DNA of 64,000 bases from Azadirachta indica (GCA_022749755.1 CM040440.1:15921269-15985268), one strand, 5' to 3'; positions 36,806-51,108 are shown, counted from the first letter of the stretch. Notes: a model not told the origin generated them from the letters alone. Program-made: numbers and translations.

Positions 36806-39800
36806 TTAATGATTGACCCTTCCAAAGAAGTGTTCTATTTGCAGGCACCCTTGAGACTGCATACTGTTTGTTTTTGCTCCATATTTTAATCTCTTGGCAT
36901 ATAAATGATTATCCTTATCATCCTACATAAAAGAGAAAGAAGCAACTCACATCACTAAACTTGATTGTCATAAAATATACAAAATTTAATCCTAGACCAA
37001 AGTGACACCCACAAATTATGTAAGGGTTGCAGCAACTAAGGAACAAAATTTAACAAAAAAATATCTATGTGCAAAATGATTAAAGATTTTATTAATTCAC
37101 AGCAAAAGAATAAAAGTTAGTAATAAGTATAGTAGAATTAACATGTAAGGTTTGTATCAATTCTTAAACCCATCCAAAACCCAAGAACCATACTAACATT
37201 TAAGGTAATTACTATCATACTGATATTGGATATGGCTTCAAGTTCAAAGGAAGTAGTTCAGAGATAAATATATTGAATGAGGAAACAAGTCTTTGAACCT
37301 ACCGATGAAGATTGATTTGAAGACCTCAAAACTTTAATTCTACCACCTCTCCCATCAGCTCCAACAGCAATCAAATCACCACTATTTGATCCCTTGTTTT
37401 GGCAGCGCTTGCACCATTTCCCCAAATACCGATTTGTTCCATCTGGACCAAGCACTCCACTAGAGAAACATACATCCCCTGGAGTTTTTTGCAAGTCAAA
37501 ATGAGAGGTAAAATTTTTAACCACCAATTTTCTTCAAGCAATGAAAATGTTTGAGGACAAAAGAAATATATCAGAAAAATCTAGATTAATATAAAACTCA
37601 ACTTAAACTCAAAATTTACCAAGAAAATACCTGGTTTGGTAAGTGGAATGGGGGATGAAATTGTTTTCTTAATGTTGAGAAAAGGCTGATTTTGTGAACT
37701 GTCATCGACGATCAAAGTTACGTCCTCATCTATATCAACAATAGGAGTAATGCACTTATCACTATCAATACCAGCTCTTGGACCCAGAATCTCAGGCATA
37801 TTACTGGCCCCATGCACTGCATCTTCTTTGTTATTATCCGGAATTGCACCTATTCTTGCCACATTGGACTTATGGACAACATCTGCAATGGTTTCATACT
37901 GTGAATCAGGACTTGAAAGTCCAAGCACAGCTAAAGAAAATCTTGAAGTATCCTCATATAATACAGTATTTCTCTCTTTTTTATGAGAATTGGTACTTAG
38001 ACCTCCTTTAGTATGATCGGGGTTGATTTCTTCAATAGCGTTGAAGTTTTCTCTCTTTGTGAAGCATGGAAAATCATTGGGCACTCTTGCAGGTTCATCC
38101 AAACTATAAATGGGTACAGAACATTGTTCCATTTCATCTTCCAGTGAAATACAATTAGACAAAGAATTAGCCTTATCTTCAGAACCCTTCAGAACCTCTC
38201 CTTTCCGAGTATTTTCCTTTGAGACTTTCAAAGCTCTCAAAACTTCATTATCAAAGCTCTCAAAACTTTCTTTCTTGCTAGTTTTCTTTGAGACTCTCAG
38301 TGCTCTCAAAACTTCGTTGTCTTTTGCTTCTATGGCCATCTCCAGTTCTTGGACTCTTGTCTGATGATGTCCATGTAACAAAAGGTTTGTTTGAGTTAAA
38401 TAGAGAACTCAGAACATGAGATTGTACATTGGTTCTTATGACAAACTCACCTTTAGCTTATTCATTTTTTCTTTAGCTTTCTCAAGTTTTTCGCATGAAC
38501 GAGCCTTTTCTCTTCCTAGAAGATTACACTTGGCCATCAATTCTGTATAATACCTGTTCAAAAGCGGGCAGCAATAAAGTTTGTGCATCATCAATTATAA
38601 AATAAAAATAACATAGACAAGCAAAAATCATGCAGGAAAGTAAGAGCAATGTTTTATCTTGTTAAAGATCAGTCTTACCATATTCTGAACAAAAAAGGGT
38701 TGCAATATAATGATAAAAACAAATACTAAACAACAACTATCTGCTTGTCATATGCACATGCTAAACATTCATCAGAAAAACATAGTTGATTAGCGTTATC
38801 TTTGACCTACAAAGTTAAAATCTTCAATCATTTCTGAAACAATGCTATGCAGTTAAAGTAGAGATAATAAAACATGGTAAAAACTGCAATTTGCAAGGGC
38901 AAGTATATTCTAATAATTTATAAATGGGACAAAACTATAACTCACTTGTTACGGATGACCAAAGATTTTCTTAGAACATCTATTGTATCTTTGTTGCTAG
39001 CCCCATTACCCAAAGAGGCAAACTTTAGAACTTCATCTTCATCCAGGTTCAAATCTGATACCCTAAATTTAATCAAATGAAACTTGTCATTAATCAAATG
39101 AAATTACCTAAAGATAATCAAATATCACTTGACTGCAAAATTAAGCTACACTCACAATTTGAGTGCTGCAAGCTCTTTAGCCAAGGCCATATTCCTTTCT
39201 TGCAGCTTCAGGCATTCTGATGTTGATTTATCGAGCTCCTATTACACAAGTGACCTAAAACCTTTACTCAAGACTTATGTAATCATCAATACATAACAAA
39301 ACGTTAGCCAAAGAAAGTTATTAACCTGAGATTTTGAAAGATACAGCAGTTCCAGAGATGTTTTTTTCCTTAGGGCTTCATTCTTCAATTCTACTTCCTC
39401 CATTATACGCTCCTTGGAAAGACACAACTAAAAAAAACTTGCCTGTTAACATCAAACCAAAAGACAAATCTGGAGAACTTCTAATTTTCATTTTTATTTT
39501 CCTCTTTTTTATAATACAATAATTGATCAGTAAATTAATAAATTCTGGTTAAAAGTCATACAACAGTAATCTAATACCTCCTCATTAATTTCTTTGAGCT
39601 CTTTCCCTTGACTCTCCAAAGCCGAATTAAGCCTCGACACCTTAACCTCCAATCTCTTCACTTCACCATGCAAAATATCTGGATCTTCCAGTTCGGGATT
39701 TTTCGGCTTCTGTGAAATAGCCAAATCGATTTGATCCCCAATCGACTGAAAATAAAGTCGACTGACATTCTTCGGGGAACAGCTTTGCTTGCAGACAGGA

Positions 39801-40061
39801 CACGTGCACTTTTTTGCGCTTGAACAGTACTCAAACCACTGCTGCAAACTAGGATTTCAAGCCGAATAAGAATACAAAAACTAAAAATCAGTTGCCTAAC
39901 ACAAAGAGTAAAAGCTATATATGTAGATATAGTAGCACGGACCAAAGTTCGTGGAAGACGTGGCCACAAATTGAGATTACTTGAAGGTCTTCGACAATTG
40001 GCTTGAGATCTTCATAACAAATTGAGCATATAGTCTTGCCAAATTTGTTGTCAATCGCCAT
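36806..40061 (-). CDS. TRAIP-like RING-type E3 ubiquitin ligase, 9 exons, 605 aa
   Basis: Plant homologue of TRAIP/NOPO, a RING E3 ligase acting at replication forks and in DNA damage tolerance in animals. Exons are 40061-39943, 39848-39578, 39427-39326, 39238-39156, 39062-38946, 38553-38451, 38360-37631, 37478-37303 and 36922-36806; all phases join. The RING-H2 finger covers residues about 12-60, with CSICYEDLK, then ISICGHVFHELCLQQW, then CPVCKQSC. A coiled-coil of heptad-like Leu/Glu/Lys sequence follows (about residues 85-265). Exon 7 (243 aa) is a polar, poorly conserved linker with a duplicated DNEVLRALxVSK element. The C-terminal region carries GKWCKRCQNKG and ends CLQIEHFFGRVNH, conserved in plant homologues as I remember them and resembling a degenerate PCNA-interaction motif. 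Substrates are not evident from sequence. Confidence 0.9.
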
Positions 40062-41929
40062 TTCTGTGTTTGGGTTCGCCCTTCTCGCGCTTTTCACTCT
40101 GCTTCTCTTGAATATGGAGCGAAATTTGAAAATAGAAGGCGCGGGAATGAGAGGGAAAAATAAAATTACTTTTGTCTCCGCCCAAAAGCAATAGCATGTG
40201 CAAATCACGTGGTCTTCCCTTAATACTGTATTCCTTGCTTGAAATCTTTCAAAAGGAAAAAGCTAAACTGCGCTGGGCTATTGTCGGCTCTTCGTATTGT
40301 TAAATCCCTGTGTCTCAGAATTCAAAGCAGCTTGATGACCTGAGGCCGTAGGCTTCAGGTTCTAATCAAATTCAGCATGAGATTTTATTCAAAAGCACCG
40401 ATTTCTCAATTAGGAAAAATTGAAACTAAAATAGAACTCCAAGTAAACCAACGGCACCATCAAGTTGCCGTTTACGGTGGTTATGAGTTGAGGAGAAATA
40501 AAAAACAGAAGCATTAACGTCGAATTCAACCTGCATTTTTTGTTGGATACGAATCAAAGTGCAAACGCTTTTTATTTTGCATATTCTTAAAAATCGGTTA
40601 GAAGCCAAAGCGTTAGGTCGGTGTTCTGAGTCGCGCTTATCGTGATTTTAGCTGCCTTGGGCTTGTCCATTAAGGCTTGGGCCGCTAAAACTTGAGTCGA
40701 TAAAAAATCAGTAGATTATCACGGTCCAAGTCCTTCTACTAGGTCTGATACGGCCTTTTCGTTTGGTGATGTATGTGATGGTTTTAGAATTATATGATGG
40801 AGATGAAATTATCAAAATATTAATAAAAAAAAAATAATGAGTTCCTGATTCATTAGTTTTTTACAGGTAATAACATATGTTTTTAAGAAAACTATTGGTC
40901 ATTTCATTGTTAATCCTATATTTTAAGAAAAAACTTATAATTACATCTAAATCTTTTAAGTTTATATTGCAAAAAAAAAAAAAAAAGGTACATATATAAT
41001 AATTATTATGATGTGGGAATAGTAGTTTGAAGAAATCACAAAGTCAATTTAACTGATAAGAGTGTAATGCAAAATTGCAAATAATGAAACGATCGTAAGA
41101 ACAATATTGCATTGATTTTTATTAAAAATATTATGTAAATAATTTATGTGCACAATATTATTTTTAAAAAATTAATTAATAATAATCTTATTTTGTGTTT
41201 ATAAGTCATCTATATATTTATAACAAAATAATATAAACTATTCTCCATTTATAACAAAACAATAATTTTAATTGGTGGCTGTTACAATATCTCACGGTAG
41301 ATCCAAAAACGATAAATATCATAAATTATATTAAAAAAATATTATCTTAAATAACATCAGACTTCTTTCGCAAATGGTTGAAAACTTGAAATGTCTTCGG
41401 ATACATTTTGACACACCTAACCTTATTCTTCTATCGTCTGATTCATTTTCATCTGTTTCTAAAATTAATAATTTAAGAGTAATATGACGTGTCCACCACT
41501 AAATTCCTAAAAATTCCCTTAGTTATTATTTTACCACTTAATTTATATTATTATCTAAAACTGTTAGAAAACGACACCACGTTCCTTCTGTGTTTCTTAC
41601 CGTTAAAGCTACTGCTGTTTCAATTTTTTCAATATTCATCCATTGTATTTTTTGTAACTTCATCCAACTTTAGTTTAGATCTTCCACTATTTTCCACATT
41701 TTTTTTAACGGGAGACGTCACTTTAAAGCCCCTTCGTATCAACTTTAAAGCGCTGCATCATTCATTATAGGAATGGAATGCATTAAATTTGTATGTATAG
41801 CAAATAGTATATGGCTAATTTTTTTTTTTTTTACGTCGTTAGAATATTAAAACATCGTGTATTTAATTGGGCTCGGTATAAGGCTAAAATCGTCATTTTA
41901 GGAACAACATGATTTCGTTGTAATTTTCG
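40062..41929. other. Shared upstream region of divergent TRAIP-like and SEC10 genes
   Basis: About 1.9 kb between two head-to-head genes. The TRAIP-proximal 150 bp are GC-richer with the E2F-type site. The middle (about 40780-41480) is AT-rich with poly-A and poly-T runs. The SEC10-proximal end leads into a pyrimidine-rich leader. No ORF with family resemblance was seen. Confidence 0.5.
40141..40148 (-). promoter_or_regulatory. E2F-type site (ATTCCCGC) upstream of the TRAIP-like gene
   Basis: ATTCCCGC on the minus strand matches the plant E2F consensus WTTSSCSS and lies about 80 bp upstream of the TRAIP-like ATG. Plant E2F targets are replication and S-phase genes, which fits the expected role of this ligase. 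Motif match is direct; function is inferred. Confidence 0.45.
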
Positions 41930-42053
41930 TTTGCTTCTCCATCACCTGGCTGGCTCGATCTACTACCCAACCGAAGTTTACAAGAAAGACGCAAAAAGCC
42001 CGTGTATCTTCTCCGTCTCTCTCAGCTATCTTGCTCATTCACTCGCCGAAGAG
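41930..42053 (+). other. Probable noncoding first exon (5'UTR) of SEC10
   Basis: A pyrimidine-rich segment ends in GAG followed by a GTAACA donor at 42054. The SEC10 initiation codon lies immediately after the acceptor CAG at 42614-42616, so an upstream noncoding exon is needed; this is the best candidate. The left boundary is an estimate. Confidence 0.5.
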
Positions 42054-42616
42054 GTAACATTTCCCATCCTGCTCTTCCTTGATTCTTGTTCTATACGATT
42101 AGTAAAAGCATCTCGTTTTCTCTTTAAGTCCGTTCTCAGATTTATTTTGTGCCCGGAGGTGTAAATTACTGTAATATGTAAGACTCCCGATGGACTGATT
42201 TGGTAGAATCAAGAGTTCAGTCAGCTATCTGATCGACTTATGCTACATTCGTTAATCATAATTTGATATTGTTTTAGTGAATTATTATCAGTGAGACCAT
42301 AAATTTAGGGCAAGACGTGAATCTTATTGAACTTATATTTGCTTCTGAGGATATAATTATCTACTGTTTCCATTTCATGTTCTTGTTTCCGGTTTTTCCA
42401 AGAGTTGCAGTTACCAATTTGACTTAGTGTGGTGGTCGTGTTTTAACTCACTGTTAGAATTTAGATATTTATTTATTTATTGTTTCCAGCTTTTGGCATT
42501 TTCTGAATGTGTTATCTAGGTTGGGTTTTTATCTATAAAGTTATTAAAAGGTTGTGTTTATTTGGTAAATGATGATCTTGTAATTTTATGTCTCTGACTG
42601 TGAATGTCTGAACCAG

Positions 42617-45600
42617 ATGAAAGAGAGTAGAGATGGAATCAGGAGTGAAAGAATTTCAAAATCATCATCAGTTGGCTCTATTCCACTCATTCTTGACATA
42701 GATGACTTTAAGGTAAATACTCAAGCCGATGATGATGTTATTATTCTTAATTCTGGTGTCTGTTAAACTCGTCCCCTATTAGCTTAAGTTCTGGTGGTAG
42801 TCTTTGAGCGACTTAATTGAATGAACTTCAAGATGCAAATTTCATTTTGTAGGGTGATTTTTCTTTTGATGCACTATTTGGGAACTTAGTGAATGAACTT
42901 CTGCCATCTTTCCAAGAAGAAGATTCTGATTCCACAGATGGACATGGCAACATCAGTGGAAATGATGCTTTGCCAAATGGTCATAAACGGGCCCCTTCTG
43001 ATGCAGCAAAGTTTTCCCAAGGGCTATCTGCTCCTTTATTTCCAGAAGTAGATGCTCTCTCATGTCTGTTCAAGGATTCTTGTAGGGAGCTCATTGACCT
43101 TCGTAAACAGGCATGTCTTTTTCGGTTCGTAGGCTATGGGCATACAAAATTATTGGGATGTTTTGTTGATGTTTTTCTTTCCTTGTCGAGTTTCAGATTG
43201 ATGAAAGACTCTTCAATCTCAAGAAGGAGCTTTCTGTCCAAGATTCCAAGCACCGCAAGACGCTTGCTGAGGTCAGTTATCTTTGGCCCTTTTCAGGAAA
43301 TGCTGTGACAAAGGACGGACTCCGAAGAGGCTGGGACAATTACTCTACAATAGAAAATGTTTAATCATAACTTATAAATTCCTGAAGATCTATAGCTTCC
43401 TCCCATGATATAAATTTTCACTTATTGATCACTATTCACGTATAGCCTGCAAAGCATCTGGCTGCATTTTCCAATTGAAGCCAAATATATTCTGCAAATT
43501 GCAATGTGAATCCCTGATACTTCTAAGAACCATTATTCTAAGTGGATGTTTGAAACTTAGGTAAACGATGCTATTGTTTACGATGGTTTTCATCCACCCT
43601 TGTTCAACAAATGCTTCATGGGATAATTTGTGGAGATTGGTATTGATGCTTCTTTTGTCTTGTTCTTTTTTTAAATAACTGACTTAAGAGTTCTACCATC
43701 TCTTCTAAAATGCCTCTCTGCCATTATTAGAATGTGAATATATAAATACTGAATTACTTTGAATCATGAATTGTTGGATGATTATATAGTTGGCTATCGA
43801 GTTACAACTAAGACTTTATTTTGATTATGATTTATTGAATCCTTTTTTTCAGTTAGAAAAAGGTGTGGATGGCTTGTTTGATAGCTTTGCAAGATTAGAT
43901 TCACGTATATCTAGTGTTGGACAGACTGCCGCCAAAATAGGAGATCATTTGCAGGTAAGTTTGTCTTATCGATTTCTGCTTTATGCTTATCCTTCTTGTG
44001 CTAGTGATGTTGTACACATATAACTAAATCACTAGTTTATTGGATCTAATAGGATTACATTTTCATATGGATGGTTATTTTCTTGTCAGAGTGCAGATGC
44101 TCAGCGGGTGACAGCTAGTCAAACAATTGACCTCATAAAGGTATTATTATTTGTAAATTAGTATGAGATCAGATCAGATTTATAGCAAGTCTATAGTTCA
44201 CGGTAGAAGGATCACTTTCAAAATCTGCTACTTTTTTCTTGTGGAAGCCATTATATATAAGACTGATTGTTTTCCTTTCTGTATACTCAGGCTTTACCTT
44301 TCCTTTTTCTTTTTTCTTCTTTTTCTAGTAAATAGTTTTTCCTTAAAAAAAAAAAAACCTAATACACTTTCCTTTCTTAGATTTTGCTTTAACACCTTGT
44401 CAATCTAAAACTTGCAGTACTTGATGGAGTTTAATAGCAGCCCAGGCGACCTAATGGAACTTTCACCTTTATTTTCTGATGACAGCCGTGTTGCTGAAGC
44501 TGCTTCAATTGCAGAAAAATTGAGTAAGCTGGCATTATTTTTCATAAGTTTGTGGTACTTGTACATTTTTGGGAGAAAAATTTGTTATTGTTTCCCATAG
44601 GCATGATGGTCTCTTTATGCTCACACCTTTCTTTTGATGATCCTGGTGTTCCTGTTAAATCAGCAGTTGAAACACTTATAAGATCAACAATCTTAAATTT
44701 ATTAACAATGGTGAGAGAAATTGGAATACTCTTTCTTTCAATTTTATCATATCAATTAACGAATTGCGTCTGTAAATTAAAATGCATATAAAAAAAAATT
44801 ATTTTGCAAATAAAATATGAGCTTATGATTATTTTTTCCGTTGGAAACAATTGTTTAACTCCATTCCTATATAACAGTAGGAGCATACTTTTTGAGACCT
44901 TTTTTATTTCTTAACGTTTAGTGCATTTGTGCATGTCTGATAGAGAAGTGAGATGGTAGCAGAGAACCGAGATGTCATGTTTTGTGGTAATATTGGTTGA
45001 TATCCTGTAATTAAGAGAAAACGTTAGATATTTTTTAATAATGGGGAATTTGTATCCACGCATGGTGTGAATCTTGTGGTATTTTTCTCATGATCTTTCA
45101 AGCCATATGAAAACTTAACGCCTTTTATGCTCCCATTTTGATTTTAGGATCATTTGCTGAGGAAGATATTGGAAGACAAGGCATATCGGACATGGCAACT
45201 GCCAGCAGAGGATTAGAAGTTGCTGTAGCTAATCTTCAGGATTACTGCAATGGTACAGTATTTTATGTACAGTGCTATTATTATTACTTGTCAGAGTTGG
45301 GAGGGCTCATGAGATGCGCAGAATGTTTAGAAAAATGAACAGTTTTCTGTTGATTGTGGTCAATGAGAATGCATACTATTCTTACATATGAAACATTGTA
45401 TTACAAAACAGTATACCAGTATTCATGTGGTTGAAACAGAATCATATCTGAAGAATTTGACTGTTCCAGTAAAATATGAGAAGGGAACTTCAAATTATTC
45501 AGCTTGATTTGATTGTGGATAAGAACAAAACTTTGATGACTGAGAACAATGTACGATTCAAGTCCTTTTAACATTTTAATGGTGGATGTATTAATTTCTT

Positions 45601-48600
45601 CAAGATGAATCTCATATTGTGTCACGCATAAGATCTTAAGCAAGTTCATTTCCTTTTCCAGAACAGCATTTAATAAATTAGAATGTTTTAACATAAGTAT
45701 CTTTCAAACTGACTGTGTTTGTTATAATTTTATTTTGAAGATTTACGTAATCTTCTTTTAGTATCTTGTCGCCAGATTAGTAGTCTACTTGCCTTCTTGA
45801 TATTGTTTGGGGGGAGAAGTGGTAATAGAGTTTTGTTTCTTTCACACTTTGGTTCTTTTGAATGAAAGGAACAAAGTGATCCATTTGGACATGTTCCCCT
45901 TTATATTGTATTTGAAATTATGGTTTCCCTCATCTGCTGGCTTTTTCAAGCCTTGCCATGTGTATTTCATAGATGATTAGGGCTTCTTTTCCCTCTGGGT
46001 GCTCTAATTTGTAAATGTAGTGGCTTGTTACAAAAGGTCTACTTCTAGTCCTCAATTATGGTTAGCATTATCCTTCTGAGCCTTACATTGGGTGGCAGTC
46101 ATATGGGGACACAAGCAGTTAGGTCGTTTAGACAATTGGCTGTTTCCATTATGCTTACCTTAGCCAGCAGGGTAAGTTAATCTTATACAGGCTAATTGCC
46201 ACTTGTCAGCTAACCTAAGGAGGTTAATGCTATCGTTATTTGTAAAATGTTTTTGGAGGAGGCTTCCATGGGGTCATCAATTTGGGATTTGTGCCCTTTA
46301 GTGGCTTTAGGATATATAGCCACTTCATGAGACTTATTGGTGACCTCTTAATGGCTTGGCGCAGAGCTTTTGTTGGTTTGAGATTGGCTAGTTGCAATAC
46401 CGTGAACAGCCTTGGCTTTGTTCTTTTTCTTTTTCATGGGATTGTTATTTCTCCTTAATGCTCTTTCCTTTTCTTCTTTCCCCAAGCTATCTTTCCTTTT
46501 CCCTGTAAATTTTTATCTCTTTCCTATCTCCCTTCTTGGAATTGTGAAGGAAAAGTTTTTGATTGAGTCCCTTTTTCATCTATCAAGTACATCCCTAACT
46601 TTTCTTTTCTGTCCTTACTCTTTGTATAGAACTGGAGAACAGATTGTTAGCTCGGTTTGATGCAGCATCGCAGAGAAGGGAACTGTCTACCATGGCAGAA
46701 TGCGCTAAAATTTTATCTCAGGTAATTGTGTTGGTCCAATTCTTCCATTTCTGCCCCCAGTTCTAGTCTCTTGAAATTTTTATTTTCTTTATTCTTCATC
46801 AGTTCTTGATATGCATGAGTGAGTGACAAACAATCATGATTCACTTAAAAGGTTTGTTTCTGAATTCTTAGGCATGACATTGTGTTTACATTTGATAATC
46901 ATTCTCTTGGAATTACAAACTTCTGAACTTTTCAGTTTTTCATGGTTTTGTGCATGTTATCTGTAATGATCGCTTGTCTTCCTTCTTTAATCTCTCACTT
47001 CAGCTTGGTTATTTCTTCGGCCTTTATCTATAGCACTGTAAATCTGTATGTTATATTGAATACCCTACTGTCACTATCAGTCTTTCTTCTGGGTGGTTAA
47101 CACTGGTGGCTATTGGATCTTTTTCCTTATCTTATTTGTTACATTGCAAATTGCAATGCAGTTTAACAGGGGTACTAGTGCCATGCAACATTATGTGGCA
47201 ACACGTCCTATGTTCATTGATGTGGAAGTCATGAATGCAGACATCAGGCTAGCTCTAGGTGATCAGGGTTCTCAAGTTAGTCCCAACAATGTTTCCCGCG
47301 GCCTTGCTTCGTTGTACAAAGAAATTACAGGTTTGAAGCATAACATTTGGTCAGAACACCATGGCTGGTATTGCATTGGTTTTTTATATGGTCGTTCTTA
47401 TTGCAGATACTGTTCGGAAAGAAGCAGCCACAATTACAGCAGTATTCCCTTCTCCTAATTATGTCATGAGTATTCTAGTTCAGGTATCATATTGTTCATT
47501 TGTTTCAATTCCTTCTCTTTTTCCCTTTTTGCTTGGATCTAGATTATGTTGAAATGCATGCGTGGTATGCTAAATTTGTGTTGGTAGTATCACAATTGTT
47601 TAACCACTTCTAAAAACTGCTTGCAGCGAGTTTTGGAGCAACGGGTTACAGCCATTCTGGATAAATTATTAGAGAAACCATCTCTTGTAAATCTACCTCC
47701 CATGGAAGAAGGAGGACTACTATTAGTGAGTGAAATTACAAGGATTATATTATGTTTATTCACGCAAATGTGAGATTAAAGTGACAATTGTTTAACTCTG
47801 TTTATTTTGTTTGAGGCTTCAGTATCTTAGAATGCTAGCTGTGGCTTATGAGAAGACGCAGGAACTTGCTAGAGACCTACGAGCCGTGGGGTGTGGTGAT
47901 TTGGATATTGAGGGTAATGAATTCACTATGAAAATTGCTAGTTGCCTCATGGACATTTCCTGAAATTCTTCCTTACATCCAATTCTTTTAGTAAAATAGT
48001 TTGTTCCATATTAGATTTTATTGGTAAATGGTAGGAGACTATGTTGATTATGGGTGCAAGAAAACAAATGTGCAGTGTAACATTTAATAAAGAAAAATTA
48101 CCCAAGCAATTCCTTTTTTCCTGATACAATATGGAGGTAGTCATAACTCATGACAACTGCAAGAACTTCCTGTAGTTGATAGAGTACTTATATGGTTAAG
48201 AACCTTCCTTTTTATGACTGTAACCAGCATTATGTTTAAAGGGTAAACAAGATAACTTGGAGGTTATGCAGCACGGCATTATTAGTTAGCTTAGGAAATT
48301 GAGACTTTTAAATTCTAAGAGGCACTTATTCCCATACATATTGGATAAACTGACACAATATTAAATTCTTTGTTCAAATATTGATAACACCCAACAAATG
48401 AATTTACTTCATTTTTGTTGAATTCGGTTGGTTCAGGCGTCACAGAGTGTCTTTTTACTACTCACAAGGAAGAATATCCTGAACATGAGCAGGCTTCTCT
48501 AAGACAACTATATTATGCGAAGGTTTCATCAAGGGCATCATTTCTTGATAAAATTTTATTCAGTCATTTTGCTTCTGCAGCAATAACTAGTATTATGCCT

Positions 48601-51077
48601 TGCAGATGGAAGAATTGCGTGCTGAAAGCCAGCAACTTTCTGAGTCAACGGGAACAGTTGGGCGCTCTAAAGGAGCTTCTGTAGCTTCTTCTCACCAGCA
48701 GATATCTGTTACTGTTGTGACAGAGTTTGTGCGTTGGAACGAAGAAGCTATATCAAGATGCACTTTATTTTCATCTCAAGTAATATTTGTACCCTGCAAT
48801 TCCTATTACTTATTAACTGCTTAGGTTTGGATCTAAAACTTGAGTTGAAAATTTTAAAAATCAAAATATGTAGTAAAGTTAAGATTAGGTTACATGGAAG
48901 CTAGATATTTCCATATATTGAAATTCAGCTATCATATAATTGTATTATTAATTGATTTTACATGTGCTATTTACAGCCTGCAACCCTTGCTGCCAATGTT
49001 AAAGCTGTATTTACTTGCCTGCTAGACCAAGTAAGTTGGTTAAAAGAATTGTGAAGGATTTTCAGATTTTTGTCAGAGGTCCTCTGACATTTCTTTTACA
49101 GGTCAGTCAATATATAACAGATGGGCTTGAAAGGGCTAGAGACAGCCTGACAGAAGCTGCAGCATTGAGGGAAAGATTTGTTCTGAGCACAATTGTTAGC
49201 AGAAGGGTGGCTGCTGCAGCTGCTTCTGCAGTAACTACCTAATCACATGCTACTTTATCCTTTTTAAGTTGTCTACAACGTAAGATGTATCATAATATGC
49301 TTCTAGAATCGTAGACGTCCATAATTGATTGGTTGATGTGTAGGCAGAAGCTGCTGCCGCTGCCGGTGAAAGCAGTTTCAGATCTTTCATGGTTGCAGTA
49401 CAACGTTGTGGCAGTAGTGTCGCTATAGTTCAGCAAGTATGTTATTTGCGTTGATGTTAGATATGATCAATTTAGCTTGTGAGTGAATTCTTTGATATTG
49501 CCAAAAAGATAAATATGAACTTATCTTTTATCTGCAGTACTTTGCAAATTCTATATCTAGGCTCTTACTGCCAGTGGATGGTGCACATGCTGCTTCATGT
49601 GAAGAAATGGCTACAGCAATGTCCAGTGCAGAGGCTGCTGCTTATAAAGGCCTTCAACAATGTATTGAAACTGTGATGGCAGAGGTCAGTTATCATCATC
49701 TAGTCTTCTACATCTAGTGTTTAGTTGCAAATATCCTAGAATCACATATGTAAATGGTTCAGTCGATTTGTTGATGATAATTGCTTATATCCAGATAGTA
49801 TTGCTCTTTCTGTGACACTTTGAATGTGCTTTCAACCTCTAGATCCAGCCAATTTATCTTGTGATCTCTGTTTTTTTTTTTTTTTCCCCTAGAGAGTTTC
49901 TTGGTAAATCATTAAATTGTACGCAGGTGGAGCGGTTGCTGTCAGCTGAACAAAAGGCAACGGATTATCGATCACCTGATGATGGAATTGCTCCTGATCA
50001 TCGTCCCACTAACGCTTGTACAAGGTTTGTACAGCTATACAAACCCGGAACTTGTTCTTTTGACCATGTAGCCAAGACCCGAGGGGGTTTCTTCAAGATG
50101 CATGCTTTTGAAGTGAATTCATTTTGGAGCTGTAAAATTTTGAAGTTAACCTTATATGTTTCACTTTACAGTTTTAATTAGATATTTTGAAATAATATGA
50201 TTTTCACATTTAGACATCATATGCCGCACCATTGACTTCAAGTCACATAGTTTGTCTTTCCTATTTTTTCTATCTGAACTGTGTTTATTAGCAAATATAG
50301 AAAGTGCTGACTTTTTTTATTTTCTTGCATTCTCTGTTGTTTTCTTTCTCAAATTTTTTATACCGGTTTTCTGCTTCATCTTGTGGACAAAAATTTTGGA
50401 GGGACCCTTTTTATGGTCAGAGAGAATTATTTTATGATTCCAATTAAAGGTGATTTTCATGCACTTTTAGGTTATGATTCCAATTGAAGGCGATCTCCAT
50501 GCACTTTTCTGGGGTATCAGATGGTGTTTTTTCTTCCAAATATTTTTAGCATTCCATTGTTATGTTTTCTGATATCAAATAATATTATTTCATTTCCTAT
50601 ATAGAGTTGTTGCGTACCTTTCCCGCGTGCTTGAGGCGGCATTTACCGCACTGGAAGGTCTCAACAAACAAGCATTCCTGACAGAATTGGTATGTGTTGG
50701 ATATTGTTAGGTTTTCTGTTTCCTGCAAGTGGGTTCCCTTTGCATTTGGTAAATAAATACGTATGATGTGTACATTTAATTTAGATTTTTCTGAAATTTA
50801 TTCTACAAACAGTATTGCATTTAACATATTAAGAAATTCTTCTACCTGTTCATATCTATCTTAACCAGTTGTGCCCGGTTCATCTTAAAATAGTGTGCTG
50901 TGGTTGTATTGAGCATTTCGTTTTCTTAAATTTTGACTGTTTATCCCCATCAAGAGGAGGGGTGGTGGCAAGTTATTCTTTTAGAATTTTTAGGCGAGAG
51001 TGTTTATATTAAAAGTTTTAAGGATAATATTATTTAATCTACTGTTGTTGAGTTACCAAATTCCAATCCATATATAT

Positions 51078-51108
<31 letters not shown>

